64,000 nt of DNA from contig NC_135552.1 of the NCBI RefSeq assembly GCF_964340395.1, positions 5,503,981 through 5,567,980 of the forward strand, written 5' to 3'. A program made the position numbers and the translations under genes. Origin of the DNA: Glandiceps talaboti. Lineage: Eukaryota > Hemichordata > Enteropneusta > Spengelidae. Positions 1 to 56,900 of the stretch are shown piece by piece (position 1 is the first letter of the stretch; the number at the start of each line of letters is the position of its first letter). The notes below the pieces were generated by a model. That model worked only from the letters and a program-made list of their open reading frames with translations. It was not told the DNA's origin and searched no databases.

Positions 1-1407
1 CATATGGGACATAATTTGGCCAAATCATATAACTGAATTCTTTCATGCTACCATGTTTGCCTGTTTCAATCTGTGTTAAAACAATTTATTAAATTATTTG
101 TGGCAGGTTTACCTATGAAAAATGTTAGAATTTTCCACTCTCTGGTGTTTAATTGTAAACAAGTCATTAAAGATAAAATGAGGTAGGCATGGTGTTTAAC
201 TCATGCAGCATGACTGTTATTACGCACCCTCGTGTAAAAAACAAACAATTACACAGCTGCCGTGCACAGTTTGGATGAAGACGTAGTCAGTTAGAAAATA
301 ACATTACAATCAACAAGTCCACGTGTAATGTTTTCATTAGAAGTCTGTTTTTACTTCATTGTGAAAGAATAGCAATGCGTATCAATGTGCAATGGCATTG
401 GGCAAAGTAATTAAACATTTCAACAGACTGCACGGCGTACAGCATCTACCTGTTCATGTTTACCATAGTACAGAAGAAGACGCTTACAAATATGTTGTTG
501 TTCTGCAATCTCATCCGTTATGTTTCAAAACAATTCACTAAATAAGAATATAATTTCAAAAAACAATTAAAAGGCATTGCACAATGGTTTAATAAGATTT
601 AGTTGTCATCACATATAGGAGAAATAATAAATATGTTATGATGTACCAGTAGGTACACGAATTGCCATATAATGTGCATATAATAAGACTCGGCCTATAT
701 GGGAATTCTACCAAGCTATCAAGTGTGCCTGTTTCAATCTGTGCAAAACACCCATATATTTATGGCAAATTCCTGTACTTATCACACATTGCGACAGGAA
801 AACTTGTAGCTTTGTAGAATTCAGTTGTAAAGCGTTTAACTTCTATAATTGGTTACTCTGTAACTACAATATATAAATAAATGTAAACTTCCTACCTATT
901 AAGTAGGTGTACAATATCAAATTTGGCTGTCTGTCAAAACAGCTTATTTTAGTAAACGATCAGTATCTGTAGTCTTTGAAAAATTGAATTTTTAAGGGTT
1001 ACATTATTTATAACATATACTGTATCTAGGTACTATGTCTTGTACTACATTAAGCTCAATAACGCCTTCAAAAATTGTTCATATTATTCTGTTTGCAGCT
1101 GGTTCGAAATTTTTCTTATGAAGATAGAATGTTATGTATATTCATAGCATATAGTGATGTTATGCACCATATCATTGATTTAGAGTCCAAATGAATCTGC
1201 ATATCTCCCGAAAAATGTTGTTTTTTTTTGTTTTTTTTTAAATAGAAAGGTCTGGTTGACATGTTGCGATACCCTACATATGCCCTTGATGTTACATTAG
1301 TAATGATACTTGCTACAATAAAAACAGGTGGTCAGCATGCACATACAAATCAATCATTTCTATGAATGATCAATATATGCAGAAAATGAACCTGATAACA
1401 TACTACG
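1..1407. other. AT-rich non-coding sequence, no gene seen
   Basis: No domain-bearing exon on either strand. It is either downstream flank of the mosaic gene or an intron before a further exon. Confidence 0.5.
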
Positions 1408-1438
1408 TTTTACATGGAAGCTGGTAACACACTATGTT

Positions 1439-43619
<42,181 letters not shown>

Positions 43620-43649
43620 TTTGCCTAATTGAAAAAAAAATTGAAAAAA

Positions 43650-43885
43650 AAGAAATGAGAAGAGGAGAGAAGAGAAGAGAAGAGAAGAGAAGAGAAGAGA
43701 AGAGAAGAGAAGAGAAGAGAAGAGAAGAGAAGAGAAGAGAAGAGAAGAGAAGAGAAGAGAAGAGAAGAAACGAAATGAAACAAAAGGGAAAGAAAAGAAA
43801 AGAAAAAAGAAAAGAAAAAATATAAAAGAAAAGAAAAGAAAAAAGAAAAGAAAAAATATAAAAGAAAAGAAAAGAAAAGAATAAA
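43650..43885. repeat. Polypurine tract (AGAAG)n/(AAAAG)n just upstream of the start codon
   Basis: More than 200 bp of almost pure purine on the plus strand (pyrimidine on the coding strand of the mosaic gene), starting 30 bp upstream of its ATG. It could serve as an extended pyrimidine tract for an acceptor at 43625 or as a promoter-proximal element. Confidence 0.9.
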
Positions 43886-44203
43886 ATGATGAAATCATAG
43901 CTCAGAAGTACAAGTGGTGACATTTCCCTTTTTCAAAATATTTAAGTATATAATACCTTAAATTCCTTCAAAACCAATTCTAAATCCACCTCAATGCTAA
44001 ATTTTCACTGTTGAGAGTATTATTTTCCAAAAGATAGACTTTAAGTAATATTTCGTTTCGATATCATAAGTCTTGAACATTTGTCATTGTATTTCGCTTT
44101 TAATCTCCCCTATATCCCTCCCTCTGCTCTATATCTAACACCCATCTTGTGGTCGTCGTATCTGTTGCACATCGTGTCTTTCTGACTCTGACACACGTAA
44201 ACA

Positions 44204-44478
<275 letters not shown>

Positions 44479-44479
44479 A

Positions 44480-47400
44480 ATGACATTTAGTACAGTGAGC
44501 AGATGACAATCTTCTTTAATCTCCTCAACAACGTCCTCATCCTAGTTAAAGGTAGATCGGGTGAACGATACATTTATTAACTCATAGTCTAACTATCTTG
44601 CGACTTTTTATCACGTGTGTATATGAGAAACAGAGTCTGTTATATATGGGGAAAACTACACAATACAATACGAGGTGATGAAATTCCAAATTGTAGACCT
44701 AGTGGGTGTACCGTTAGGAGAAATAACATAACACGACATATGCACCTGGTGGCAATGGGGAATCGAGCGCTGATTTATTTTCACAATGAGAATCAATACT
44801 GTTTATGGTCTGCTTACAAATTGTATTTCAGTTATCGCTCTAGTACAAACACCACATCATAAAAATGTACAATGGTATAACATCATTGTAACCAAATCAA
44901 CAACTACTTGAATAATAGACCCATTTTGTAAAATGAAAGGATCAGATATGCTGCAGGCTGAAATCACATCTATAAAATGTTGTTCATTTTCCCACAACTT
45001 GTTTGACGTGTACAAGTAAATAGTGAGCATTCGTGACCAGATTGTTTAAATCATGCTCCTTCAGTATTCAAGTTAGACCCCTTTTACAATGGTAGTTAGT
45101 TGAACAGGAACAACTCATCTCCTGACTCCACAGAATCTTTACTATTATTGCTACATTTTATTGTTTGGCTTGACAAATATCTTATCAATACTGTTAGATT
45201 TTATCAAAAGTAAAATTATCATAAATTACTTAATTTATCAAAACACTAGTATAGGAATATACCTTGTTATCATGCATGCGATTGTAGCAACGATTTGCTG
45301 AGATAATGTTCTTGCAAAGAAATATTTCGACGTTGTTAAAAGTTATGTTATACCAAACGATGTAAAGATCAGAAACAGTTGTTGGTAAGACTTTTGTCAA
45401 GCCACTTGGAATTTTTTTGAACTAAATAGGTAAATGGACAAATCTCAGCATGTGCTCTAATGATATACGAATTGACCATAAGAACCGAATATAAAAAGTA
45501 TCAGTAAAATTGTTTTGATACTTTGCATATAATTAAATTATATTACATCTGTACGTAATTAATATTTCCTCTTTCTGAGTTTTCAAGTATGTATGTTGCA
45601 GTTATTGTTTTCAATAATTTAATTGTGACATTAATTGTTGATACATGCATTTTCCAATCAGAGTTGTAATTAAATAAAAGAAGAAGAAAGGGGTTGTTTG
45701 TCACGCCGGGAGACGGTTGGTTTCTACGCAATTTATTTTCATAGTAACTTTGGGATTAAAGTCGATACAAAAAGTCCTCACTAGTGTGTTTCAACTCAGT
45801 GAATAGTTCCCTAGAATCCATAGCATTTAATTTGCTTAAAAATAAAATTAGAAGAAAACTTTTGCGACCAGACGAATTGTTTCCGAAATTGTACGAGGAG
45901 TCATGTACGTGAGAACTGTTGCGAATTCATTATTCTAAGATATTTGTGACAAATGGCAACAAAATTTCGAGATACCTGTATAACGAACAGTCGTTTGCTC
46001 TCATGAAATCGTCTGTATACAAATTCGTACTAGTTAAATCTTTGAGAGTGACAACTGTAATGTCACACAATGTGTGGTGTCAGATAGTTACAAAACCGAG
46101 TGTCTTATCGGTGAAAAACGAAGCCTCTCGATGTATTCGTACTTTGATAAGACAATCATATCACCAGTAATCAACTCTATACTCAATTTCAAAGTTGTCG
46201 CTCTCACGTTCCCATTTATATTACAGTAACGTTACAGTATATAGGATTTGTTTTTTTGTTGGAAAATATCATGCACGTATTACGATTTTGTCACTTGTGT
46301 ACCATATGTGTATTCTCATCACACCACTATAGAAAACATTTTTACTAACCGACAGTGGTCTATATGTCTGACAAATTGATACTAGGGGAGGAGGAGGGGG
46401 GGACAAAAAGTTTAATGTGTTTGAATTTATGAAATAAGATAGCGGTTCAGTAGTTTAGTCTATTATTACATGATGTACCTTGATTTCTTCCGCGATATGT
46501 TAAAGGCTATATATTCTTTCAACCCTTGGTTCTCACAGTTAATGTTATCTTATCAGTATAGCCAAATGGTGTACATAGTACCATTCGGGATTTTTCATTT
46601 TTAGCAAATTGATTCTAATGTTGTTCATTCAAGACGAGTGCGATTTCTGATCTCAGAAAGATAGGTAGGTAAAAAAACTCCGCAAATTAAAGTTTGCTCA
46701 GATCTGCATCAAAAGTGTTTATTGAAAAAAATGACTGTTGTTTTCTAAAAATGACATATTTCTCAAAAGCTAAAACCCTGATGAAATTTCCCGAGAGCTT
46801 GGTGTTCTCTTCTCCTATCTTATCGAAAATTATTCTGGGTGAAGACAAATAATGATGAAAAAACCGTGATTTATATTGGGCTTAGGGCATTAAGGGCCTG
46901 AGTGTCGAAATTACGCTTGTGGCCTTTTTCTCAAACATAGTATTTTTGCAGTTAGGCCCTTATGGCACTAACCTCTTCAAATTGTAGAGAAAACCACAGA
47001 TACTTACTGCCTTTACGACTTGAAACTGGTTCACAAAAGAATTCGTTTGGAACATGGCAGGGAATAGAATTACGTAAAAAGATAGAAAATGACAGCTTAC
47101 CTTTCTCCCTGCAAATACTTCCAACGTTAGGTAGAAACCAATGAGGAAAAATGACAGTTACGAGCCAAGGAAACTCTTAGATAAAACCATGTGATCAAAT
47201 AAATGATATCACCACTCTCATTGGCTCTTTAGTTGTCCAATTAAATGGCACCTCTTTTGAGCAAATGTATACAGATGTGTCTATATGTTCATATTGATTT
47301 TAAATTTTAAAATCTCTCTCGGGATTTGTACGGCTGTTGGAGAATGTGATACGGCGTATCACCCCCACCAATGACAAACAAAGTAGGGCTGTCCAAAACA

Positions 47401-47990
47401 TCTGCTGGAGGGACATCATCAGAAATAATAACATTTTCGCGTTTCGTTGAGCTCATTGACAATACGTCTCTCTTCACGAACAGTACTGCTGCATTGTTTT
47501 GTTTATCTAAATAGACGCCATTTGAATACCTTGTTTTACAACTACCTCCGATTCGTTAAAATATTCGTACAGCTATCAGTTGTGGGATCTCCCAAAACTA
47601 CAAACCTATAAGAGCCCTCCTCTGTATTGATAACCGAAACGCCCGGACCTACGTGATACCTGTGTCAGGGAATTACAGCAGCTTCACTTTCGGTGTACGT
47701 TGTATGGTATGTTTGATGACGATGATTTGACCAACTATACAGTATAATCACTGTGTACCATGTATAGTTTTCACATATTCATCTATCAAGTGGAAGAGCG
47801 ATTACTAATCAATCAGTGAAAGTGATGCATCATAGCCTTTTCGGGGGTGAGGGGGGCGGGTGGGGTTCTGGTGCATATTTATTGTAAATAGTCAACTTTC
47901 ATTTCAAAGAGAAGAGAACATGTACAATTCTCACATCACACTATTCTCAGATCACAGTACACTGCATTGGATTTCTCCAATGTAACAAAT
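44480..47990. other. Intergenic, no gene recognised
   Basis: Open frames here are short and lack signal peptides, domains or splice-linked partners. AT-rich unique DNA. Confidence 0.5.
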
Positions 47991-47991
47991 G

Positions 47992-47994
<3 letters not shown>

Positions 47995-48037
<43 letters not shown>

Positions 48038-48147
48038 CATACATACATACATACATACATACATACATACATACATACATACATACATACATACATACAT
48101 ACATACATACATACATACATACATACATACATACATACATACATACA

Positions 48148-48225
<78 letters not shown>
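47995..48225. repeat. (TA)n-(CATA)n-(TA)n microsatellite, ~230 bp
   Basis: Central block of about 36 CATA units flanked by TA runs. Confidence 0.98.
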
Positions 48226-48228
<3 letters not shown>

Positions 48229-48229
48229 A

Positions 48230-50660
48230 AATAGGCAAGTTATTAACGCTAATAAAATCAACCAAACGAAAGATTTACAAATTTGCAATTTGAATTATTT
48301 GTACCAAGAATAACAGTATATGTTGAATGTGTGTACACTACGTATTAACAGGAACGGAAACCTTTCAGGCAGACACTTTACATTTGTGTGGTCATCCATC
48401 CTATATCGATCGTGAGGGGGCGCTTGGTCTCAATTAAATCACGAGGAATTGATTATTATTGTTATATGTTATCATCTTTCTTTTACTGTATATACATTTA
48501 TTTGATAAGTAAACCCAACCCACCCACTCTGCTTCGGAATGTTCATAGTGGTGGACACCTGTTATAGTTCCCAAAATTGTGATGTTTTATTTATTTCTAA
48601 ATGAAAATAGATTAATAAAATAACACCTTTATGACCATATTTACATTAGAATAATAGTTTATACAAAATGGCACTGCTGACGTGGAAGGAGGGTTACTAC
48701 GAAACAAGCAGAATATCTAGTTCGTTTAACTTCATTTACACGACCTTTTTCGTAAGCGAGGAATCAAATAGACAAATTGCTAAAATATTGTACGTTGGTT
48801 TAGGGATATCATTTATCCGGCTATTGGAATTATGACGATTACAATATTGACTATATTATCTAAAGCCAGTCAGGTCTAGATCCAAAGAAATAACCTTATA
48901 CAATAAATACCGTCCACGTCACTAAAATCCTGAAAGTCGTATCATGTCGTCAACGCGTTCCCATGCCAGTATTTCTGAACTCAGTTTGAAACTACTGCAC
49001 AGTGAAAAATAATCACAGTATACTAAGCTTTATATACTACCGTACGCGCCAATTCTCCCCAAGCAAAACTCTTGGTTAAGCAATAACTTTAATAATACGT
49101 ATGTCACGTGAAAAGTCAGTCCCTATCATTATGTTCTACCGTAATTTTCCATTCATTGAATATACATTTACTAAAAATGTTCTTGTTCCCAAAAGTTTAA
49201 CTTTGAAAGAGAGGCCATTTGAATATTTCTGCCTTGCATATATCACGTGACATCACAATCATATTTCATCATCGATACAAAATTGTTAAGCAAATATGTG
49301 TGCACAATGTCAAGGACCATTGAAAATGTGTGACATGGGATCACTAATAGTTGACAATTTAGTATACGAAATCTACTCATTTGTATAAAGATTAAACGAA
49401 AACGGCATTTCAACTTGAACTCAAACACAGTTTTATACCATTATATTAAACGCGGGCCTTACTTACGGGGGGGGGGGGGTTACCCCTCTTAGATCACCAT
49501 TCACCAGGAATTAAATGCTCTAATTTACCATTCACTAGTATCTTCATCAATTCACGTTCACCAAGTATTAATGTAATTCACCATTCACTAGTATCTTCAG
49601 ATATCAATTCACATTCACCGAATATTAATGCAATTCATCATTCACCAGTAAATCTTGTGTAAATTCATCAATATCAAACATACAGTTTTGTCATATGGTT
49701 TGACTAGCCTTAGAATGTTAACATTACGTACGTACATACAGTGTATGAGTTTTGGAATGTAGACCAGAGACGTATACATATGAGTTAACATTATCAGTTG
49801 TCATTTCCTGAACATACTTGAAAATGGGTCTCATTTGAAAATCATTTTGACTCCTGCTTCAAAAATTGGCATGGTGACTATTGACTATGGAGGCCCTTCT
49901 ACTAAGCATGGATAGCATTTTCTTCACAAGTTTAAGCTTTTTATTAGAGGTACTATACATGCATATATAAATTGAAAATCGTTTGGCAGTCTTGCTGTTT
50001 GAATACACTGCTGAAGGTGTTATGCCCATACATATCTCTGTCACAAAGTGATGACATGATTTGTAAAAGTTCATTGACCTGTGCCGGCGACTTCAGATTG
50101 ACAGGTGATAATTTATGGAAATTAGAAACATGTTGACTCGTATACAATTTCAATTATTAATTAGTAACATTAACATATATATGTTTCGACAGATGGCTTG
50201 AGAATGTAAACAGCGTAACTGAATTTGCATATACACCTGGTGGCAATTGGGATCATCCAATCATGTGTGGCAAAACGAGTTGTTGCGACCATAGTATAAA
50301 GGGGACAACATTAAAAACTACAAAGTTGCTCTATACTATGCTGTTGGATTCCTGTGTCAAGACGTTGTGAACTCTGTTATTGCTTGGAGAGTCAACGTTT
50401 TATCGGGACTGGGAATCATTGTGTAAAACTGGACATTTCATTCGTTAACAAATTGACCATTTATCTACAAGTTGTGTGTGTTGCAGTGCCAATAATGGTG
50501 TGTCCCATGGCCATGTCTGCGCTTCGATACAAGACGAGAGATGTTACGTCGAACATTGTGAGTAGTTTTGTTATTTGCCACAACCAGCCATCAGTTATTT
50601 TCAAGTGTACTCTAAGTTTATAGATTTAAGCATAGGTTTTCGTGCAAGCAATTTCGATGT
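48230..50660. other. Intergenic, no gene recognised
   Basis: Includes a poly-G run at about 49469 followed by three degenerate 'aattcaccattcactagtat' repeats (49540-49650). No coding feature supported. Confidence 0.5.
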
Positions 50661-50666
50661 ACAAGT

Positions 50667-50854
50667 ATTTTATTTTATTTTATTTTATTTTATTTTATTT
50701 TATTTTATTTTATTTTATTTTATTTTATTTTATTTTATTTTATTTTATTTTATTTTAATTTTATTTTATTTTATTTTATTTTATTTTATTTTATTTTTAT
50801 TTTATTTTATTTTATTTTATTTTATTTTATTTTATTTTATTTTATTTTATTTTA
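50667..50854. repeat. (TTTTA)n pentanucleotide microsatellite
   Basis: About 37 units with two single-base slips. Confidence 0.98.
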
Positions 50855-51699
50855 GAGAGACCGACCTACAACCTGTGACATCTGTGTATGGGTTGTTTCT
50901 TATTTCTCCAGCAATTGTGGTCCCAATCTGATTAAAATCTGATATGGTGAAAGCGGCTAAATGCCTTCATTTACCTCTATTTCCATCGTTTTGTATTGTT
51001 TGTTTTGGTCTAAGTGGTCCCTCCCCATCATGTACTTTAGAAAAGCTCGGCTTTCTTGACAATCTCCCTCAAAATTTTATGTAGCCCTTAAGTGGTATTA
51101 TTCTCATTGCGGATACATGATTTGCATATCTCTCATTAAGGCCAGAAATATATATATATTTTTTAAAAGCTGTTCAACGGGCCCCCTAGGCCATCACATT
51201 GGGTAGGTAGGTCAATTGTATACAATGTTTACAAGGATGTAAAGAGAAGCCATATATAATGATAGCAAAACATTTCAAGTCGAGTTTACATAATACATAA
51301 TATTATCATTCATTTTTATTTTATCTCTTGCAATCTGTCTGTGTGGCATTCGATTTCCACCAGTTCTACAGTTAGGAAATGTACACAATTTACCGTTAAA
51401 CAAATTTTGTAGCTCCCCCTCTCCTCTCAAAAATTGCTAAGACCTGCCAAATGAATTATATGGTACAATGATGTATCAAAATAACTGATAACCAACTACA
51501 ATAACAGTCTAAATGAGATTACTTTACCAAAAGATGTGGATATCATATGCATAAGGAGATGTCTTTTCAAAACTGTATCTACACTGTTCCATAAGCCAAA
51601 TTCATTGCCAATGCATAACTTTGTCCCTGAACTTGTTGATCTGTTCAATCAATGTCATTACTAGTACTACTTAGAAGATCTTCTAATTAGTATTAGTTA

Positions 51700-52180
51700 T
51701 GACGTAATGATTGTAAGCATGGATGACAGCAAACAAGTTGCAGTTGAATTATTCGAAGACAGAGATTCTCCTCATTCGCTCCAAATTCAACATACTGCCT
51801 GATCTAATAGACCATCTTACAATTGGATCAGCTTCTGTACCTGTTGTTGACACAGCACGGAATATTGACGTTACTTTTGACAAAAACCATATGCTGAACC
51901 ATCACATCAAGAATACATGCAATTCGATTTATAATCATCTTCGTGGGATCGGATCCACAAGGAAATATCTGACAAATAAGACATCAATCCATGTCATTTT
52001 GTCAACCAAGCTGGATTATGGCAATGCGTTATTCTCTACGGACTTCCTAATCACTCTGTCGGTCTTCTCCAACGTGCTCAGAACACCGCTGTTAGAATAA
52101 TCACTTGTTCATCAAGGAAATTCACCCATATTGGTTGCCAGTTCGCTTCAGGATAAAATATACCACAACGTTCCCTCTGT
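51700..52180 (+). mobile_element. CR1/L2-type reverse transcriptase fragment, decayed
   Basis: Plus strand. WMTANKLQLNYSKTEILLIR, then VDTARNIDVTFDKNHMLNHH, TKLDYGNAL, then a frame change and GLPNHSVGLLQRAQNTAVRI, followed by a degraded WLPVRFRI-like end. This is the C-terminal third of the RT and its thumb/connection, from a different copy than the one at 30800-32600. Frameshifted and truncated. Confidence 0.8.
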
Positions 52181-53871
52181 TCGGTTAACAAGGGACTTAT
52201 TGGTCTCAACAACAGTTAACAACAAGATGTACACACACACACAATCGTTAAAAATCTGATCATCTCATCCAAACTTGTATAGCATCTCATCCAAACTCTA
52301 GTACACTACATCAAGTGCCAATATCAAAACAAAACACAGGTATGTATGTTTACGATTGAATTTTTATTGGCATTGCATGCTCCCTATTGTTGCCAGCAAT
52401 GACACCAAGTTCAGCTTGAATTAATTTAGTTAATTAATCAATCAATAATAGTTCCTTGAGGCTGTTATTTTCATCTTTCCATACTGAAAGGTTGTCTTCT
52501 TTTTCTTCCCTCTCTCTCTCTCTCACCAACTTTTGAAATAGAAATGTCATATCAAGATGTCACTTTTTTTCCCCTCACTTAACCATGTTCTAAAGTATAC
52601 ATCACATGCCATGGGTCCGTAGTATGTCCACAGTATAGTCATAGTCTTAAACGTGCTATTCAAACACAAAGCAAACACAGGAATATCTTTTTGCTTTCTT
52701 GCTTTGGAAGGCTCTTACAGCACCAAAATCACCACAAATATAATATTTTATTAACAGAAAGAAGTCTATCAGAAAGACAGCAGAGACAGCAATTGTATTT
52801 TGCACTACTTCACTGATTTACCTAAGAAGGGGGAAAGACTTAATCAAGCAGTATTTTGTTGCAAGCTTTGTCATTTCAATAACAACGGAAGAATTCAGAA
52901 ACATTCCGGTAACTCGTGGTGAGTTTTCATTCATAGTTGGCCACACTTTCCTAAATATATATTCAGAAGGGTAAAGGATGTTGGTAGCACACTTCCATTG
53001 ACGTTTCTTCCCCCCTCCCCCTCCCCCTTTTACACCCTCCCTCAGTTGAGTCTACCCATCACAATACAGTGAACACTGTTCATGACTGATTCCTTATCAG
53101 GATAATCTAATGATGGGTCATTTTTTTCACTGTTGAAATGACCTGTTGGTATCAGCACAACAAATTAACCTATACTTTCTTACCTATAATCACAATGGGG
53201 AAGTTTTTTTGTTTTGTTTTTTAAAAAAGGCTGAATACATGGGTAGATCACACAGTAAATACATAGATAAATATTTGGTAAACAAACTTGCTTCATTTCT
53301 TAAATGATTAATTTCCTTGTTTGGGAACTCTTTGTATCAACTTTCTCAAACTTGACCTTGGAACACGCAAATCTGTACGGCTATTGGGAAAAGTGAAATG
53401 TTGAAATGTAATTTACCATACATGGTATTATTCTCTGCAGAGACATCTTATTTTCCATTCAGGAAATATGAACTATTTCCACTCTATATGCAATTTACGC
53501 ATTACAATTATGCAATTCTGTAATTGCTTCGGGGGTTACTTTTCACAGTTTAATATATGCACACTATAATGTGCTTTGTATATAATAACCCTTTTAGATC
53601 AATCAATGGAAGTGGCAGAAGGAAAGGGGATATATGATGTGGCTAGCTTGCTTTTACATGCAGCTTTTTATAGTAAGAAATGCTGATGAAATACTTGTAC
53701 ACTGACTGACTAAAGACAGAGAATGCTTTCCTATTATGTAATTAACTAAATCTGTATGTATCCCTATCACGCTACAATAAATGTAAAGATCTATATAGTA
53801 AATGATTTGAAGGTGTGAAGTCATGCAGTAAAGCTCTGGGTGTGTATGATTTTCATGCGTTCAAGCCAGAC
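52181..53871. other. Probable CNOT4 3' UTR and downstream flank
   Basis: No coding feature. The first minus-strand AATAAA-type signal I can find after the CNOT4 stop is near 52743 (ttttatt on the plus strand), which would give a 3' UTR of about 1.1 kb; this is uncertain. Confidence 0.4.
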
Positions 53872-53975
53872 TCAGAGAGATTGCTGTGGCTCTGTTGGGT
53901 TTCCTGTGGCTCTGTTGTGGTTTGTGGCTGGGTTGAAACCTGGAGGAGGTGGCTGCTGTCCAAACCAATTTCCTC
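53872..53975 (-). CDS. CNOT4: CNOT4 terminal coding exon
   Basis: 104 nt including TGA at 53872-53874, acceptor ATTTTCAG. GNWFGQQPPPPGFNPATNHN, ends TEPQQSL. An imperfect 20-bp repeat (gctgtggctctgttg) codes for the repeated NRATGNPTEPQ-like end. Confidence 0.9.
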
Positions 53976-56900
53976 CTGAAAATAAATGTATATATATATG
54001 AGTAAAAACCCATTAGCACAATAATCTAATATTATGTGAATATCTCTTTTCTCTTTTTTGAAACTATATTACTGACATCGAAATACCTAACATCTATACT
54101 GCCACCTAGAGGTCAGCTGTAACTATAGAATGTCATTCTGATGAGTATCATCGACCAGGAAAGCTCAGTTTTGAATTGAATGAACAGTTTCCTTAATTTG
54201 TCTAAATGAAACGAAATAAAGTGACACCATGCAGACATCAAAATATTGGCACTTGTATAAAACAGAGCTAGTGAACACTAACATGAAATGTGTTGTAAAA
54301 ACATTCATTTCAATGATTATTGCTAACTGTAGGAAGGATCCCCTTCTGTTCATGGATTTCATTCCAGTTGGATGTAACATAAAGAATGAACTGTGTAAAA
54401 CTGTGTGGTTGATACATTGTACCATAAACTGAACACGGAACTTGCTAACATCAATAATAATCAATGACACAACTAGGGTTCCTTTATTTGTGTAGAGTCT
54501 AGACCCAATATTTGTCTACACATACAGTGCAAACACTCTTATTGCCAGCACTGTATGTAGAGCTGAAATATGTCTGTATCTACAGTGCAAATACTACACT
54601 CTTACTACAAGCGCTGTATGTAGAGTTGAAATTTATCTATATCTACAGTACAACAACTACATTCTTATTAATAGCGCTGTATGTATAAATGAAATTTGTC
54701 TATATCTACAGTGCAAACACTACACTCTTATTGCTAGTGCTGTAAGACAAGACAGTATCTTACCTCTACTATATTGATGTGATGGATAGAAATTATTTGT
54801 GTGTGTGGGTGAATCTACTTCTGTAAGTGTGTGTAAAGATTTCATCCAATGTGGAGGACTTTCTGATAAATTACCTGGAAAAAACCACATAAACAGAGTG
54901 ATCAGTTATAAGTTATACCAATTCATTCAGAATAACTGCCAAAATCAATCAGTTACTTTTGAAAGCAGGACATTTTACCTACACTGCATTGAGACACATA
55001 GCCTCCCACTTTATGTACAAAATGTATGTGCCAACTTTGAAGTTCAGAAGTTAAATACACCTGACTGTGCATAGTAGACATGAATGCAATAGCCAATGGC
55101 AAAACAAACACACAAACACACACGAATACAAGCACTGATTTAGATCCATACAAATGAATGTGGCCCCAATTTCGTAAGTTTTTTAGACAATATTGACAAT
55201 AGGATTCAGAAAATACAACATGGTAATTTAAAGCACAAAAATCAGGTATTTGGTCATCTATAGACAGTGAAATATGTCACTGGAGTGTCCTTATCATCCC
55301 CCCCCCCCACCACCACCACCACAACTGCAGGTACACTATAGGATAATACTGAGGAATGTAAGCAAAAAAAATCCTGCCTACTTTTGCCAATACACATTTG
55401 ATATTACATGTATGTAAATATGTTACTGATAACATTATCTAATCTCTTATTTTAGGGGACATATATATCAATTAACACTTGTCAGAGCCATTTGCTTTTT
55501 GGGGAGATCACACACATCATATTATATATAGTATGGAGGTGAACATACATGTAACTGTCAGCAAACTGAAACGGAGTGATATGATTGGATGCAACTACAT
55601 TTTGTTGCAGAACAGAAGTCACAGTTTGCCCAGCCTTCAATCATTTGTACATTGAAAGGGATGAGAAGAGTACCTACAATGGCTGATCTTTCAGTCTAGG
55701 TTATGTACCAACTAAGTGCTAATCCTGTATATCCGTGGGATTATGTTAATACTATGTGTTTTTTTTTTACTATTTTAACAATGGTTTCAGTTCTTACTTT
55801 CTGTTTCAGCATTTGTGTATGATGTGGACTGTGTTGATGAAACTGTTATACTTGTAATAATGGCTGGGTCTTGTGGTGGCCATGTACACGGACCGGAATT
55901 ATTCCAGCCATCTGAAACTAAATTCAAAACTAAATCATTCCTTTTAATACGACACATTTTGTCTTCATGTTATACGAAATTACAAACGAGTAAAAAATGC
56001 ATCCCCCCCCCCCCCCCCCCCGACAAATTTGATATCAGCAGAAACACCAGAAGACAGCTGACATAAATGGTACAGAATTTACTTTCCAAATCTTCCAGCT
56101 GACACTGGACTCTTACCTTTTCCTTGTGGATAATTTGAAGACAAATTTGGCTGTCCAAAACTGATATTAATATTTGGAAGAAGTGCTCTTAAACCATCTT
56201 GCCAATCTTTCAATTGCACGGGTGGCTCTTGCTGTTGCTATAGGAACAACAGAGACATTATGTTAACATACAAGGCAGAGTGAGTTTCAAGGTTTGGTAA
56301 AAACTACACAGTTAATTTTAATTGCATTACTTATTATGTTGTTGGTATTTCGAATTTTGACCGTGTGTAGTAAACAAACATCAAAAACATTCAGTTACTT
56401 TATTTTACCATTTTAACTCTCAAAAGAAATTTTCTTATTAAAATGATGTACATATAGCCTTTCCTGACAAAAGACTTGCTTCTTAAACTATTTAAACTGT
56501 CACTAGAAAGTACACAAAGAAATGCACATGCCATGATAAATATATGCACATTAATCAGTGGAGGACATTTTACTACGCCCTCTAGTGGCAGCAAGTCAAC
56601 AAGGCTAGAGGTTCTAGTCGAAAGCTTTAGGGAAATGCTGTTTGTGTCTACAGTTGTATGAAATTGGCTAAAAACAATTTTCAAAACCTAAACAGCCGTT
56701 GATGGTTTTTGTCTTCAATATTCCTCATTCTCAAACATATATACAGACTTTTCAGTTTGCAGTACTGATGACGACAAAGATACAATCTACTTACCATTGA
56801 GTTGGAAGGCTGAGTATGTGGCATCCATGACATCATTTTACTGCCTACTAAATCTGAAGCCAAGAAGAAAGTACATCAATATCAGAGGTGAGTCTTTCAC

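Noticed and set aside
45919-46170. 83-residue plus-strand frame in the intergenic region
   Set aside because: No recognisable domain, signal or splice partner; consistent with chance.
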